Source: Chryseobacterium pennipullorum (GTDB taxonomy: Bacteria > Bacteroidota > Bacteroidia > Flavobacteriales > Weeksellaceae). Taken from it: 64,000 nt of DNA. Shown here in pieces: positions 33,885 to 42,507 of this stretch; within the stretch, counting starts at the first letter, position 1; the number at the start of each line of letters is the position of its first letter. Under the pieces are notes generated by a model. The model ran no database searches and was not told the DNA's origin. It saw only the letters and a list, made by a program, of their open reading frames with translations. Position numbers and translations under genes: made by a program. The stretch lies in contig NZ_QNVV01000002.1 of assembly GCF_003384725.1 (NCBI RefSeq), forward strand, positions 372,001 to 436,000, read 5' to 3'.

Positions 33885-34138
33885 ATTTTCTTGAAAAATT
33901 TAGACTACAAAAATAGTGTTTTTTTATGATACACATCATAAAAAGGCGTTTCATTTGAACGAGAGGTATTAATATTAATAGGAATTTCAAAAGAGATATT
34001 TCTGTGAAAGGGAGCTGGAAGCTAAAAGAAGGAGGTTTAAAAGAATTGACAAACATCTTCTCATCGACTTTAAAATTAATATGATAAAAGTTTTTTCCTT
34101 ATACCCGCGATTATATTCTATAAGTGGAGATATTAAAA
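33885..34138. other. Intergenic region between pdhB and the DUF2147 gene
   Basis: About 300 bases, including the DUF2147 terminator at its right end. It holds the pdhB promoter and, near 34010, a purine-rich stretch GGGAGCTGGAAGCT with AGAAGGAGG. This matches the repeat words next to tyrS (13540-13736). No coding frame is supported. Confidence 0.4.
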
Positions 34139-34168
34139 AAACGGCATTTCATTGCTGAAATGCCGTTT
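34139..34168 (-). terminator. Terminator of the DUF2147 gene
   Basis: AAACGGCATTTCA and TGAAATGCCGTTT form a perfect 13-bp stem around TTGC with a T run on the minus strand. Confidence 0.85.
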
Positions 34169-34191
34169 CAAAAATTCTATTTAAACTTAAA

Positions 34192-34611
34192 TTAATTGGC
34201 CTTCTCCCAAACCTGGGTTCTGCCTAGTAATGATAATCCTAAATAACCTCTTACATTAAGCTTATCTCCGCTTTTTGTAATGGTACATTTGTAAGTTTTA
34301 CCGGTTTTTGGATCTGTGATAGATCCTCCGGTGAACTCATCCCCTTCCTTTTTTAAGCCTCTGATGATTTCTAATCCTACAATAGGTTTTCCTTTTCTAT
34401 CATCTTTACATGCTGTACAATTCGGGTCTGCAGGCTTTATCAGCAATTGAGAAACTTTTCCATAATATTTCCCGTCTGATTTTTTGTATATTTCTACAAT
34501 AGACTTCGCCTGCTTGGTTTCGTCATCTATCGTCTTCCACTTGCCTTCTATCTGTGCAAAAGAGAGCACACCGAATAAAGAAAGCCCAAACGTTAACAAT
34601 AATTTTTTCAT
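34192..34611 (-). CDS. Secreted DUF2147 family protein
   Basis: The 139-residue protein has a signal peptide (MKKLLLTFGLSLFGVLSFAQ) and the DUF2147 pattern GKWKTIDDETKQAKSIVEIY followed by GKYYGKV. CTACKDDRKGKPIVGLEI and DPKTGKTYKC come next. The end LRGYLG-type motif appears as VRGYLGLSLLGRTQVW. It is a small periplasmic beta-barrel-like, lipocalin-related protein of unknown job. Two Cys (CTAC) could form a disulfide. It is a single-gene unit. Confidence 0.85.
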   Translation of the reverse strand: MKKLLLTFGLSLFGVLSFAQIEGKWKTIDDETKQAKSIVEIYKKSDGKYYGKVSQLLIKPADPNCTACKDDRKGKPIVGLEIIRGLKKEGDEFTGGSITDPKTGKTYKCTITKSGDKLNVRGYLGLSLLGRTQVWEKAN

Positions 34612-34796
34612 ATTTCTTATAGTTTTAATTTTAATACAGTATTCTTATCTACGTATTGATAAAAATATAAATTAATTTTCAACAAACAAAAACTTTTATT
34701 ATACAAAGCATAAATACCGGTAAAGTAGTGAAAGATCAACAAATACCACTCCAAAAAAGTGTAATCCCATTATGAGCGAATACTTTTTCCGTCTTT

Positions 34797-36725
34797 CTAA
34801 TACAGCTTTCTGTTGATCACTCTGTTCATATAATCCTGGTACCAGGCTTTTGCTATCTGTTTTCCTTTTTCAATCTCAGTGCTTTTAAGCTGGTCGATCA
34901 GATTTTTTTCAAATCCAAGATCCGTTTTATCGTAGACCCCATTGATTTCCTTGCCGTCAAATCGGTACATATAATTCCCGATAATAAACTGCTCGGTATT
35001 CCCATCGGAATTAACTACTATTGAAGGGTATTTTTCAGGACTTACCAAGCTTCTGCCCCAGCTTCTGATCGGCTTATTGTATCCGATAAGGTCAACCAGT
35101 GTAGGATAAATATCAGCCTGCTGCGCTGTTTCCGGACTCACCCCTTTAAGCTGATATTCCGGATTGGGAGAATAGAAGATCAATGGAACTGCAAAACGGT
35201 TCATGGCTCTTTCATATTCCGGGTAATAGATCTGGTTGGTATGATCTCCAGTAAAAACAAAGATGGTATTTTTGAACCAAGGTTCTTTTTTGGCCGTTTC
35301 AAAGTATTTTTTAATTGCATAGTCCGTATACTGTATCGGCTCATGCATTTCTATTTTTCCTTTCTTAAATTTCCCCTGGTATTTTTCAGGAATTTTAAAA
35401 GGATGATGGGAAGAAGCTGTAAACACCGTAGTCATAAAAGGCTGTTTCTTTCCAACATTCTTAGCAAAATACTGAAGGAATGGCTCATCCCAGATGGCCC
35501 ACATCCCATCGAAATCTTCGTCATGATTGTATTCCGTTTTTCCGAAATAATGTTTGAACCCTAAAATATTACCAAACCCCAGGAATCCCATTGAACCATT
35601 AGGAGCTCCATGGTAAAATGAAGTGTCATAACCCAGATCATTACAGACAGAAACGATAGACTGGATCTTCTGATTGGAGTATGGCGATCCCGTAAAGGCA
35701 TCCGTAAGGCTGGGAATTCCGGCCAGCACACTGCTCATCCCATGAATAGACTGTCTTCCGTTCGCAAAAGTATCCGGAAAAATAAGACTTTCCCCCGCCA
35801 GACTATCCATAAAAGGAGTATAGGAAACGTAATCCTTTATATTTTTGTCTTTGTTAAAAGCACCGGAATATTCTCTGCCAAAGGATTCTACAATAAAAAT
35901 GACAATATTAGGCCGGTTTTCAACTTTCCTGTCATAGGTTTTATAAGGAAAAACATGGTCATCAATATATTTTTCGTCTACAAAATGTACTTCTTTAAAG
36001 TTATTAGTATTCAAGGTTCTGAAAAAGGAGAATGTACTGTTAAGCACCATATTTCCCTGTAAAGGATTCGTCACAAACCTGGTAGCATCAACCATATTGA
36101 TCGGTCTTGTACTGTGTTTGAAATCACCCCTGATTCCACCTACTACCAACACCGCAGTGATACATAATGTCACAATGGAAAAAAGGAAATAGGGAAGAAG
36201 TTTCGCAGGTTTAGTATCTTCCACTTTTACTTTCTTATAGAGGAAAACCCATCCTGCCATTAAAACAATATACCAGATCAGGACAAAAGGATGCTCTTTG
36301 ATAGAGATCATCAGGGTCTGGGAAACATTAGATTCGTGCTCGGCCACCTGGAACACCGCTGAAGTAAGTCTTGCCTGGGAAAATTTGTAATAGATAAAAT
36401 CTCCGAAATTCATAGCATAAGCCACCCCATTGGTTATAAAATACAGCCAGAAAAGAATTTTCTGATAGACTTTCTTTGTATTCACGACGAGAGGCAGCAG
36501 ACTCAGTAGAATAAATAAAGAATTGACATACAGAATTGCTGTCGTATCGAAAGCCGTCCCGTGGTAAGCAAGCTTCAAATAATCGTAAACCGAATCAACT
36601 TTTATGAGGTCTTTATTGAAATACCAGAACAAAAGTCTTGCGATCTGATAAAAAACATAGGCTAAAAAAATTCTGTAAAACAATGCCAGAACTTCCTGTT
36701 TTCTAAATCCTTTTAAAAATTTCAT
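34797..36725 (-). CDS. LTA synthase-like sulfatase-fold membrane enzyme
   Basis: The 642-residue protein has five N-terminal membrane helices (to about 200) and an extracytoplasmic alkaline phosphatase-superfamily domain. Metal and nucleophile sites fit IVESFGREYSGAF (Glu280) and FANGRQSIHGMSSVLAG, where Ser326 takes the place of the Thr of LtaS. FTGDHTN holds the later Asp-His pair. In Gram-negatives such enzymes move phosphoglycerol or phosphoethanolamine onto glycans or lipids. The donor may come from the phospholipid pathway of pssA, encoded divergently next door. A -7 box lies 4 bases before its ATG. Confidence 0.85.
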   Translation of the reverse strand: MKFLKGFRKQEVLALFYRIFLAYVFYQIARLLFWYFNKDLIKVDSVYDYLKLAYHGTAFDTTAILYVNSLFILLSLLPLVVNTKKVYQKILFWLYFITNGVAYAMNFGDFIYYKFSQARLTSAVFQVAEHESNVSQTLMISIKEHPFVLIWYIVLMAGWVFLYKKVKVEDTKPAKLLPYFLFSIVTLCITAVLVVGGIRGDFKHSTRPINMVDATRFVTNPLQGNMVLNSTFSFFRTLNTNNFKEVHFVDEKYIDDHVFPYKTYDRKVENRPNIVIFIVESFGREYSGAFNKDKNIKDYVSYTPFMDSLAGESLIFPDTFANGRQSIHGMSSVLAGIPSLTDAFTGSPYSNQKIQSIVSVCNDLGYDTSFYHGAPNGSMGFLGFGNILGFKHYFGKTEYNHDEDFDGMWAIWDEPFLQYFAKNVGKKQPFMTTVFTASSHHPFKIPEKYQGKFKKGKIEMHEPIQYTDYAIKKYFETAKKEPWFKNTIFVFTGDHTNQIYYPEYERAMNRFAVPLIFYSPNPEYQLKGVSPETAQQADIYPTLVDLIGYNKPIRSWGRSLVSPEKYPSIVVNSDGNTEQFIIGNYMYRFDGKEINGVYDKTDLGFEKNLIDQLKSTEIEKGKQIAKAWYQDYMNRVINRKLY

Positions 36726-36729
36726 GCGG

Positions 36730-36737
36730 CAAATTTA
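36730..36737 (-). promoter_or_regulatory. -7 element 4 nt before the LTA synthase-like start
   Basis: Minus strand TAAATTTG, then CCGC and ATG. Same spacing as at panD and queD; a leaderless message is predicted. Confidence 0.5.
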
Positions 36738-36800
36738 CATCAAAATCGTTTTAATGCCTTTTTTAGTTCATATTATTTTGAGTTAGAATTTTTAAAAATG

Positions 36801-36808
36801 TAATTTTG
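36801..36808 (+). promoter_or_regulatory. -7 element 5 nt before pssA
   Basis: TAATTTTG is followed by TACTT and ATG (36814). The message would be leaderless or have only one or two leader bases. Confidence 0.45.
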
Positions 36809-36813
36809 TACTT

Positions 36814-37527
36814 ATGGATTTTATAAAAAATAATCTGGCCAATGCCTTGACCCTGGCTAATTTATTTGCGGGCTGCGTGGGTGCAATACACCTTATTTTA
36901 GGAGACTATCAGACAACGGCAATATGCCTTGTTCTCTCTTCCATTTTCGATTTTTTTGACGGGTTTGTTGCCAGAGCCTTAAAATCAAATTCCAACCTTG
37001 GGCTGCAGTTGGATTCTCTTGCTGATATGGTAAGCTTTGGATTGATCCCGGGACTCACCCTATATAAAGCTCTTGAACCATTCGGAACGGAACTGCTGGG
37101 GCTTCACCTTCCTTTTGAAATCAAGTATTTCGGGTTGCTGGTTACTGTATTTTCATGTCTGAGACTGGCCATCTTTAACCTTGATGAAGAGCAGCGTTAT
37201 TACTTCAAGGGACTGAATACACCTACCAACACCGTTTTACTGTTCGGTCTCTATTATGCATTTAAAGAAACCGGAACTTTCAGCTTCTTATTCAATAATG
37301 AGTTGCTATTGGTTCTGCTTACCGTCCTTACTTCATGGCTTCTGATCAGCCCGATCAAGATGATGGCCATGAAATTCAAATCCAGACAATTAAAAGACAA
37401 TTACCCGAAAGTTGTATTATTGGTGGGGGGAATTGCTATTCTTGCTCTATTTCAGATCGTAGGAATTCCGATGCTTGTTATTTACTATATGCTGGTATCG
37501 GTTATTTTTCAAGGGCAGTTGAAGTAG
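36814..37527 (+). CDS. pssA: CDP-diacylglycerol-serine O-phosphatidyltransferase
   Basis: The 237-residue membrane enzyme has about seven helices and the CDP-alcohol phosphotransferase signature DGxxAR-x8-GxxxDxxxD. It is seen as FFDGFVARALKSNSNLG then LQLDSLADMVSFG. It makes phosphatidylserine from CDP-diacylglycerol and serine, the first step to phosphatidylethanolamine. FNLDEEQRYYFKGLNTP is typical of the PssA branch. It is divergent from the LTA synthase-like gene, 88 bases apart. Confidence 0.9.
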   Translation: MDFIKNNLANALTLANLFAGCVGAIHLILGDYQTTAICLVLSSIFDFFDGFVARALKSNSNLGLQLDSLADMVSFGLIPGLTLYKALEPFGTELLGLHLPFEIKYFGLLVTVFSCLRLAIFNLDEEQRYYFKGLNTPTNTVLLFGLYYAFKETGTFSFLFNNELLLVLLTVLTSWLLISPIKMMAMKFKSRQLKDNYPKVVLLVGGIAILALFQIVGIPMLVIYYMLVSVIFQGQLK

Positions 37528-37690
37528 ATGAAGGGGTGATGGGTGGTAGTTGCTGGATGCGAGATGCTAGTTTTTAGTTGCTAGATGCTGGATGCGAGAT
37601 GCTAGATGCTAGATGCTAGAACAAGAAACTAAAAAACTAGAAACTAGCAACTAAAAACTAGAAACTAGAAACTAGAACTTAAATAAATAA
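37528..37690. repeat. Inverted array of GCTAGATGCT/AACTAGAA short repeats
   Basis: After pssA a short-word array runs for about 150 bases. The left half repeats GATGCTAGATGCT-type words. The right half repeats AACTAGAAACTAG-type words. The halves hold perfect 18-nt inverted repeats: CTAGTTTTTAGTTGCTAG (37567-37584) and CTAGCAACTAAAAACTAG (37644-37661). Folded, it forms a large hairpin that could end the pssA message or represent a mobile palindromic element. No coding frame is present. Confidence 0.7.
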
Positions 37691-37719
37691 AACACATTTT
37701 CAAATTATTATTGATCAAC

Positions 37720-38484
37720 ATGAATTTAAAACTCCATAAACCGCTTTGCGTTTTTGATCTTGAAACGACAGGAACGAATATCGGAAAAGACAGAATCGTA
37801 GAAATCTGCATTTTAAAAGTAAATCCGGACGCCTCCAGAGAGAGCAAAACATGGCGGGTAAATCCTGAAATGCCGATCCCAAAAGAATGCAGTGAAATCC
37901 ACGGAATTTATGATGAGGATATAAAAGATGCTCCAACCTTCAGGGAAATTGCTCCCAAAATCATGGAAATGATTACCGGTACAGATCTTGGAGGGTTCAA
38001 TTCCAACCGGTTTGATGTTCCGCTGCTGGCAGAAGAACTCCTAAGAGTCGGGATAGACTTTGATCTCAGCAAATTCAGACTGGTGGATGCCCAAACCATT
38101 TTTCATAAAAAGGAACCCCGGAATCTTGGTGCTGCTTACCAGTTTTACTGTGGAAAGACCCTGGAAAATGCACATTCTGCAGAAGCCGATGTTATGGCTA
38201 CTTTTGAAGTACTGGATGCGCAAGTTGGAAAATATGAGGATATCCCAAATGAGATTGCACCACTAAGCGAGTTTACCTTTCATAATAAAAATGCTGACCT
38301 TGCCGGATTCATCGGGTTCAACGAAAAGATGGAAGAAGTATTCAACTTTGGAAAATATAAAGGGCAAGGAGTGAAAGCAGTATTCCAGAAAGATCTGGGC
38401 TACTTTGGATGGCTTCAGAATGCAGATTTCCCGTTATATACCAAAAAGGTATTTACCAAGATCCAATTATCAAGTAAATTTTAA
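37720..38484 (+). CDS. 3'-5' exonuclease, DnaQ/epsilon-like
   Basis: Start chosen at the ATG at 37720 (MNLKLHKPLCVFDLETTGT), not the TTG at 37711; 254 residues. The DEDDh exonuclease sites are FDLETTG, GFNSNRFDVPLL and HSAEADVMAT. A C-terminal segment (about 205-254, FNFGKYKGQGVKAVFQKDLG then YFGWL) is a small extra domain seen in exodeoxyribonuclease X-like proteins. It probably trims 3' ends in DNA repair. It begins a run of four closely spaced genes. Confidence 0.85.
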   Translation: MNLKLHKPLCVFDLETTGTNIGKDRIVEICILKVNPDASRESKTWRVNPEMPIPKECSEIHGIYDEDIKDAPTFREIAPKIMEMITGTDLGGFNSNRFDVPLLAEELLRVGIDFDLSKFRLVDAQTIFHKKEPRNLGAAYQFYCGKTLENAHSAEADVMATFEVLDAQVGKYEDIPNEIAPLSEFTFHNKNADLAGFIGFNEKMEEVFNFGKYKGQGVKAVFQKDLGYFGWLQNADFPLYTKKVFTKIQLSSKF

Positions 38485-38487
38485 AAA

Positions 38488-38886
38488 ATGGCAGACCTTG
38501 TTCGTTTTAAATTTTATGAAACTGCCCTTGAAGCTAACAGGGACAAGCAGATATTGGCTGAAAACGGCATCAACAGTTTTATTGCGAATGAACAGCTGAT
38601 CCAGTCAGACTGGCTTCTTTCACAAGCTGTAGGAGGCATTCAGCTTCAGGTTTTTGAAGACGACATAGAAAAAGCTAGCCAGATCCTGAAGGATTATAAA
38701 GAGAATGAACAATACTCTTTAGAAGTAGAGCACACGATTGCCAACCCTGAGTTTGATTTTGTATGCCCGAAATGCGGTTCCAATCATATTTACAGGGATG
38801 ATAGTGCCACCAGTTTCTTTGGAATTTCATTTCTGACGAGCCATCAGTTCAAATGTTATTATTGTGGAAATGAATTCACTCATTAA
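38488..38886 (+). CDS. DUF2007 domain protein with C-terminal zinc ribbon
   Basis: The 132-residue protein has an N-terminal DUF2007 domain (RFKFYETALEANRDKQILAE, then INSFIANEQ). This is a putative signal-transducing fold also found near nitrogen regulation genes. Residues 90-132 form a zinc ribbon with CPKCGSNHIYRD and CYYCGNEF. It starts 3 bases after the exonuclease stop, so the two are co-transcribed. The function is unknown; the ribbon suggests nucleic-acid or protein contact. Confidence 0.78.
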   Translation: MADLVRFKFYETALEANRDKQILAENGINSFIANEQLIQSDWLLSQAVGGIQLQVFEDDIEKASQILKDYKENEQYSLEVEHTIANPEFDFVCPKCGSNHIYRDDSATSFFGISFLTSHQFKCYYCGNEFTH

Positions 38887-38894
38887 AGCTTGAT

Positions 38895-39455
38895 ATGATT
38901 AAAAGGATTGGAAAAATTTTACTCATTATTGTTCTTGGCTTTTCCGTTTTCATTATAGGAAAGTTCTTTTTAGTATGGAACAGTGTTGAAGTTGATCACA
39001 ATTTGAGTCAAAAATCTCTTTTCAAAATATTTGACACACAAAAACAGCAAACGCTTTGGGACAGGGGAGATATTAAATCCAATGATTTCAAAGTAAAAAC
39101 AGAAACCGATGACCTAAGTCCGGAATATTACTGGTGTTCCATCCATAAAGATCCCATATTGACCGTAAGACTTTATGCCGGAGATGGTTTTAGTGGCGAC
39201 GGTTATGAAATTACTATTTTACAGAACAGATATAAAATTTCACCGTATTCATATACAGATAATATCAAATCTTTTGATTTTCTGAATACGGGAGAATATT
39301 ATAAGGTTCTGGATAGTAAACTTATTCTGAATAAGGAATCTTATCAAAGAGGAGACAGTATCTTCGGATATACCGAACTTAAAATTCAAAGAAGATATGG
39401 TCCGGAAAAATATATAGTAGAAGGAAAAGGATATTTTAAAGGTAAAGTAAATTAA
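38895..39455 (+). CDS. Uncharacterised membrane-anchored protein
   Basis: The 186-residue protein has one N-terminal membrane helix (about 5-26, ILLIIVLGFSVFIIGKFFLV) and an otherwise soluble, beta-rich extracytoplasmic part. No motif is recognised. It lies 8 bases after the DUF2007 gene and 7 bases before the FAH gene, inside the four-gene run. A role in the envelope is possible from topology only. Confidence 0.6.
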   Translation: MIKRIGKILLIIVLGFSVFIIGKFFLVWNSVEVDHNLSQKSLFKIFDTQKQQTLWDRGDIKSNDFKVKTETDDLSPEYYWCSIHKDPILTVRLYAGDGFSGDGYEITILQNRYKISPYSYTDNIKSFDFLNTGEYYKVLDSKLILNKESYQRGDSIFGYTELKIQRRYGPEKYIVEGKGYFKGKVN

Positions 39456-39462
39456 TTAAATT

Positions 39463-40068
39463 ATGAAAATCATCTGCATAGGAAGAAACTACAGTGAGCA
39501 TGCGAAAGAATTAGGAAACGAAATTCCTGAGAATCCTGTTATCTTTATGAAGCCGGATACAGCTGTTTTAAAAGGAAACGATTTTTACATTCCTGAATTT
39601 TCGAATGATATCCACTACGAGCTTGAAGTGGTTGTAAAAATATCAAAAGGAGGAAAATATATTCAGAAAGATATCGCGCACAAGCATTATGAGGAAATAG
39701 GTCTGGGAATAGATTTCACAGCGAGAGATCTTCAGAGTCAACTGAAGTCGAAAGGGCTTCCCTGGGAACTTGCAAAAGGTTTTGACGGTTCTGCTGTGGT
39801 CAGTTCTTTCTTCAAAAAAGAGAAGTTCAGTCTGGACCATCTTCAGTTTTCATTGCTTAAAAATAAAGAAAAGGTACAGGATGGTAATACGAAGGATATG
39901 ATGTTTACTTTTGATGATATTATTGCCTTCGCCTCTCAGTATTTTACGTTACGAGTGGGAGACCTCATTTTTACAGGTACGCCAAAAGGAGTTGGCAAGG
40001 TTGAAGAAAATGATGTTCTTGAAGCGTATCTTGAAGAGGAAAAAATCCTTGATATCCGAATATTATAA
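39463..40068 (+). CDS. Fumarylacetoacetate hydrolase (FAH) family protein
   Basis: The 201-residue protein is a compact single-domain FAH-fold enzyme. It opens MKIICIGRNYSEHAKELGNE, with PVIFMKPDTAVLKGNDFYIP, the metal site HYELEVVVKI and the closing LRVGDLIFTGTPKGVGKVEE. Members hydrolyse or decarboxylate C-C bonds in beta-keto acids (acylpyruvase or oxaloacetate decarboxylase are common activities). It is the last gene of the run starting at 37720. Confidence 0.88.
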   Translation: MKIICIGRNYSEHAKELGNEIPENPVIFMKPDTAVLKGNDFYIPEFSNDIHYELEVVVKISKGGKYIQKDIAHKHYEEIGLGIDFTARDLQSQLKSKGLPWELAKGFDGSAVVSSFFKKEKFSLDHLQFSLLKNKEKVQDGNTKDMMFTFDDIIAFASQYFTLRVGDLIFTGTPKGVGKVEENDVLEAYLEEEKILDIRIL

Positions 40069-40127
40069 GTATTTAACATAAAAGTTTAGCAAATTTTTCA
40101 TATCTTTAGGTAACAAAATTAGAGGTT

Positions 40128-40565
40128 ATGATAAATATTGTATTACCCGTAGATTTTGGGGACAAGACAGACCAACTGGTAGACGGTGCCATAAAATTTG
40201 CAAAACAGCTTAACGGGAGAATTTACCTGATCCATGTAGCACCATCAGATATTGGCTTTGCCATTGGTGATATGGGATTTCAATATTTTCCGGAAGTGGA
40301 AGCCAACGAAATCAGGGAAGAGCTGGTTCAGCTCAACAAAATTGAACAGAGAATCATCGCTCAGGATGTAGATTGTGAGCACCTTTTAAAACAGGGGCTG
40401 GCAAAAGATATTATCCTGGAATACGCTGCTGCAAAGAATGCCGATTATATTGTGATGGGATCACATGGCAGAAGCGGAATTTATGATGTATTCGTCGGAA
40501 GCTTAACAAAAGGGCTTACCAAAAGTTCTACAGTTCCTGTTTTGGTACTTCCAATTCATGACTAA
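40128..40565 (+). CDS. Universal stress protein (UspA family)
   Basis: The 145-residue protein has the Usp alpha/beta fold. It starts INIVLPVDFGDKTDQLVDGA and ends with the nucleotide-binding signature VMGSHGRSGIYDVFVGSLTK then STVPVLVLP. This G-x2-G-x9-G-(S/T) layout is that of ATP-binding Usps. A -7-like box TATCTTTA lies about 22 bases upstream. It ends at a bidirectional terminator shared with the convergent small membrane protein. Confidence 0.9.
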   Translation: MINIVLPVDFGDKTDQLVDGAIKFAKQLNGRIYLIHVAPSDIGFAIGDMGFQYFPEVEANEIREELVQLNKIEQRIIAQDVDCEHLLKQGLAKDIILEYAAAKNADYIVMGSHGRSGIYDVFVGSLTKGLTKSSTVPVLVLPIHD

Positions 40566-40592
40566 ACAAAAGAAATTTTAATCGTTAGTAAT

Positions 40593-40630
40593 AAAAAAAC
40601 CGATCAAATTATTTAATTTGATCGGTTTTT
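40593..40630. terminator. Bidirectional terminator between usp and a small membrane gene
   Basis: AAAAACCGATCAAATTA and its complement TAATTTGATCGGTTTTT form a long perfect stem, with A and T tracts on both sides. It serves both convergent genes. Confidence 0.85.
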
Positions 40631-40648
40631 TACTATATAACCAATTAA

Positions 40649-40882
40649 TTAACCTTCTTTTTTGTAGATATTCGGATCGTAGTAAGGGTGCTTACCTTCC
40701 GTTGGAGAATAATAGTCTTTGTCTTTATCGCCGCCTAGTGTCACCACCAGTACATAGCACCAGTATGTAAACAGTACACAACAAACGATAAATAAGATCC
40801 AGTTTAAAACATTTCCGAAAGCATCAAAAAAACCAAAAGTCCATTTGAAAACTTTACTTAAGAATAGAAAGAAAGACGTCAT
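40649..40882 (-). CDS. Small membrane protein (DUF6341-like)
   Basis: The 77-residue protein has a central membrane helix (about 25-50, NWILFIVCCVLFTYWCYVLV) and a polar, Tyr/Pro-rich tail (DYYSPTEGKHPYYDPNIY). It resembles small Flavobacteriia proteins now called DUF6341, which often sit beside DUF6427, as here. The name is from memory and not verified. It is divergent from the DUF6427-like gene with overlapping promoters. Confidence 0.6.
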   Translation of the reverse strand: MTSFFLFLSKVFKWTFGFFDAFGNVLNWILFIVCCVLFTYWCYVLVVTLGGDKDKDYYSPTEGKHPYYDPNIYKKEG

Positions 40883-40900
40883 TATTTTCCTTTTTTAAAT

Positions 40901-40918
40901 TAACTTTGTACAAATTTA
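40901..40918. promoter_or_regulatory. Overlapping divergent -7 elements
   Basis: TAACTTTG (40901-40908, + strand) and TAAATTTG (40918-40911, minus strand) are separated by only TA, around the palindrome TTTGTACAAA. Each faces its own gene (40925 + and 40882 minus), so the two promoters should exclude each other. Confidence 0.6.
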
Positions 40919-40924
40919 TAAAAA

Positions 40925-41830
40925 ATGTTTAAATTACTTTCAAAAGAAAGCAATATTTTTTCAATTCCTGTTTACATTGGTTTTCTTCTTTTAGTAGTCA
41001 TAATATTTAACATACTGAATTTCAATACATATGAAGCAATTATTGCCGGAATTACTTTTCTGGGAATTGCTTTGGGATATTTCTGTTTTCACAGTATAGC
41101 CCTTAATTATCAGACCCATCTGCCTCTCTTTTTATATACGATTTTTGTTTTTGGGCTTTATCCAGGAAATCTGGATATAGGAATTGCGGTGTCCCTGCTT
41201 ACCAACTCTTTCCTGCTTCTGCTTCTGACCAGTGCAGATGAAGATATCAGAAAGAAGTCGTATGTACTGGTAGGATCAATTGTAGCATTGAACTTTATTT
41301 TTCTTCCCACCACGTGGCCCATGGCTGTTTTTGTGATTATCCATGTGATTGCTACTTCGGCTAAGATAGGTTTAAATATTTTCAGGTTCCTTCTGGGAAC
41401 AGTCTTGATTGCATTGAGCTATTTTTCCGTGATGTATTTCGTGCAGTTTACCTCGTGGAACATTGATTATTTTCCGTTTGGAAAAATGAAACCTGTGACA
41501 GATTATACTGAGCTTTTACCGCTGATTCCAGTAATTCTTATGCTGATATATGCGGTATATGACCATTTTAAAAACTATAATAAAAAAAGTCCGATAAGCA
41601 GGTACAAATATACGTTCCTCCTTGTTTTTTCGGTGGCCCAGCTTGTTTCGATCATCCTGTATATGAATAAAAGCTATGAATACCTACTGCTTCTGGCGTT
41701 CCCTTCAAGCATCATCCTGAGCAGAATGATCCGATTTTTACCAAAATACTGGATGCAGGAGGCCGGTTTATGGCTAATTATTTTCAGCCTGATAACCTTT
41801 AAGGCAGGTACAGTTTTTGATTTATTTTAA
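40925..41830 (+). CDS. Polytopic membrane protein (DUF6427-like)
   Basis: The 301-residue protein has about nine membrane helices with short loops and no enzyme motif. It resembles the DUF6427 group of Flavobacteriia membrane proteins. Genes of this group travel with a DUF6341-like small protein, encoded divergently here. The DUF3109 gene starts 6 bases after its stop, so they share a transcript. The function is not known. Confidence 0.7.
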   Translation: MFKLLSKESNIFSIPVYIGFLLLVVIIFNILNFNTYEAIIAGITFLGIALGYFCFHSIALNYQTHLPLFLYTIFVFGLYPGNLDIGIAVSLLTNSFLLLLLTSADEDIRKKSYVLVGSIVALNFIFLPTTWPMAVFVIIHVIATSAKIGLNIFRFLLGTVLIALSYFSVMYFVQFTSWNIDYFPFGKMKPVTDYTELLPLIPVILMLIYAVYDHFKNYNKKSPISRYKYTFLLVFSVAQLVSIILYMNKSYEYLLLLAFPSSIILSRMIRFLPKYWMQEAGLWLIIFSLITFKAGTVFDLF

Positions 41831-41836
41831 AAAATT

Positions 41837-42421
41837 ATGATTCAGATAGACGATAAATTGATTTCTGAGGAAATTTTTTCCGAAGAATTTGTTTGCAACC
41901 TTACAAAATGTAAGGGCGCATGTTGTGTGGAAGGTGATGTAGGAGCTCCGTTGGACAAGAACGAGCTCGAAATCTTGGACGGTATTTTTGACAAAATAAA
42001 GCCTTACCTAACCCAGGAAGGCATTAAAGCCCTAGAAGAGCAGGGAACATGGACTACTGATCCACACGACGGAATGTACGTTACTCCTATGGTGGAGGAC
42101 CGTGAATGTGCTTATGTGACATTCGATGAGAAAGGAATTACAAAGTGTGGTATTGAAAAAGCCTATGAAGACGGAGCCGTAGACTGGCAGAAACCTATTT
42201 CCTGCCACCTCTATCCTATCCGGATTACAGAATACTCGGCATTTACCGCTTTGAACTATCATGAGTGGAATGTATGCAGTGATGCCTGTACGCTTGGGAA
42301 AGAACTTCAGGTCCCTGTCTACAAATTCCTGAAAACACCATTGATCAGAAAGTACGGTGAAGAATTCTATTCTGTTCTCAGCGGAGCCGCTGATGAATGG
42401 AAAAAAGAATATGGTTCGTAA
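41837..42421 (+). CDS. DUF3109 family cysteine-rich protein
   Basis: The 194-residue cytoplasmic protein has the Cys pattern of the DUF3109/YkgJ-type metal-binding group. It shows FVCNLTKCKGACCVEGDVGA, then RECAYVTFDEKGITKCGIE, then ISCHLYPIRI and WNVCSDACTLG. Eight or more conserved Cys could hold zinc or an Fe-S cluster. It follows the DUF6427-like gene by 6 bases and ends at a terminator. Confidence 0.85.
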   Translation: MIQIDDKLISEEIFSEEFVCNLTKCKGACCVEGDVGAPLDKNELEILDGIFDKIKPYLTQEGIKALEEQGTWTTDPHDGMYVTPMVEDRECAYVTFDEKGITKCGIEKAYEDGAVDWQKPISCHLYPIRITEYSAFTALNYHEWNVCSDACTLGKELQVPVYKFLKTPLIRKYGEEFYSVLSGAADEWKKEYGS

Positions 42422-42450
42422 CCGCCCCGAGCCTTGAACTTTAATACATA

Positions 42451-42479
42451 AACCGCAGACTATTTATCTGCGGTTTTTT
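42451..42479 (+). terminator. Terminator of the DUF6427-DUF3109 unit
   Basis: AACCGCAGA and TCTGCGGTT form a perfect 9-bp stem with a 7-base loop and a T6 tract. Confidence 0.85.
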
Positions 42480-42507
42480 GTTTTATCCATAATGGATTTT
42501 GGGTGAG

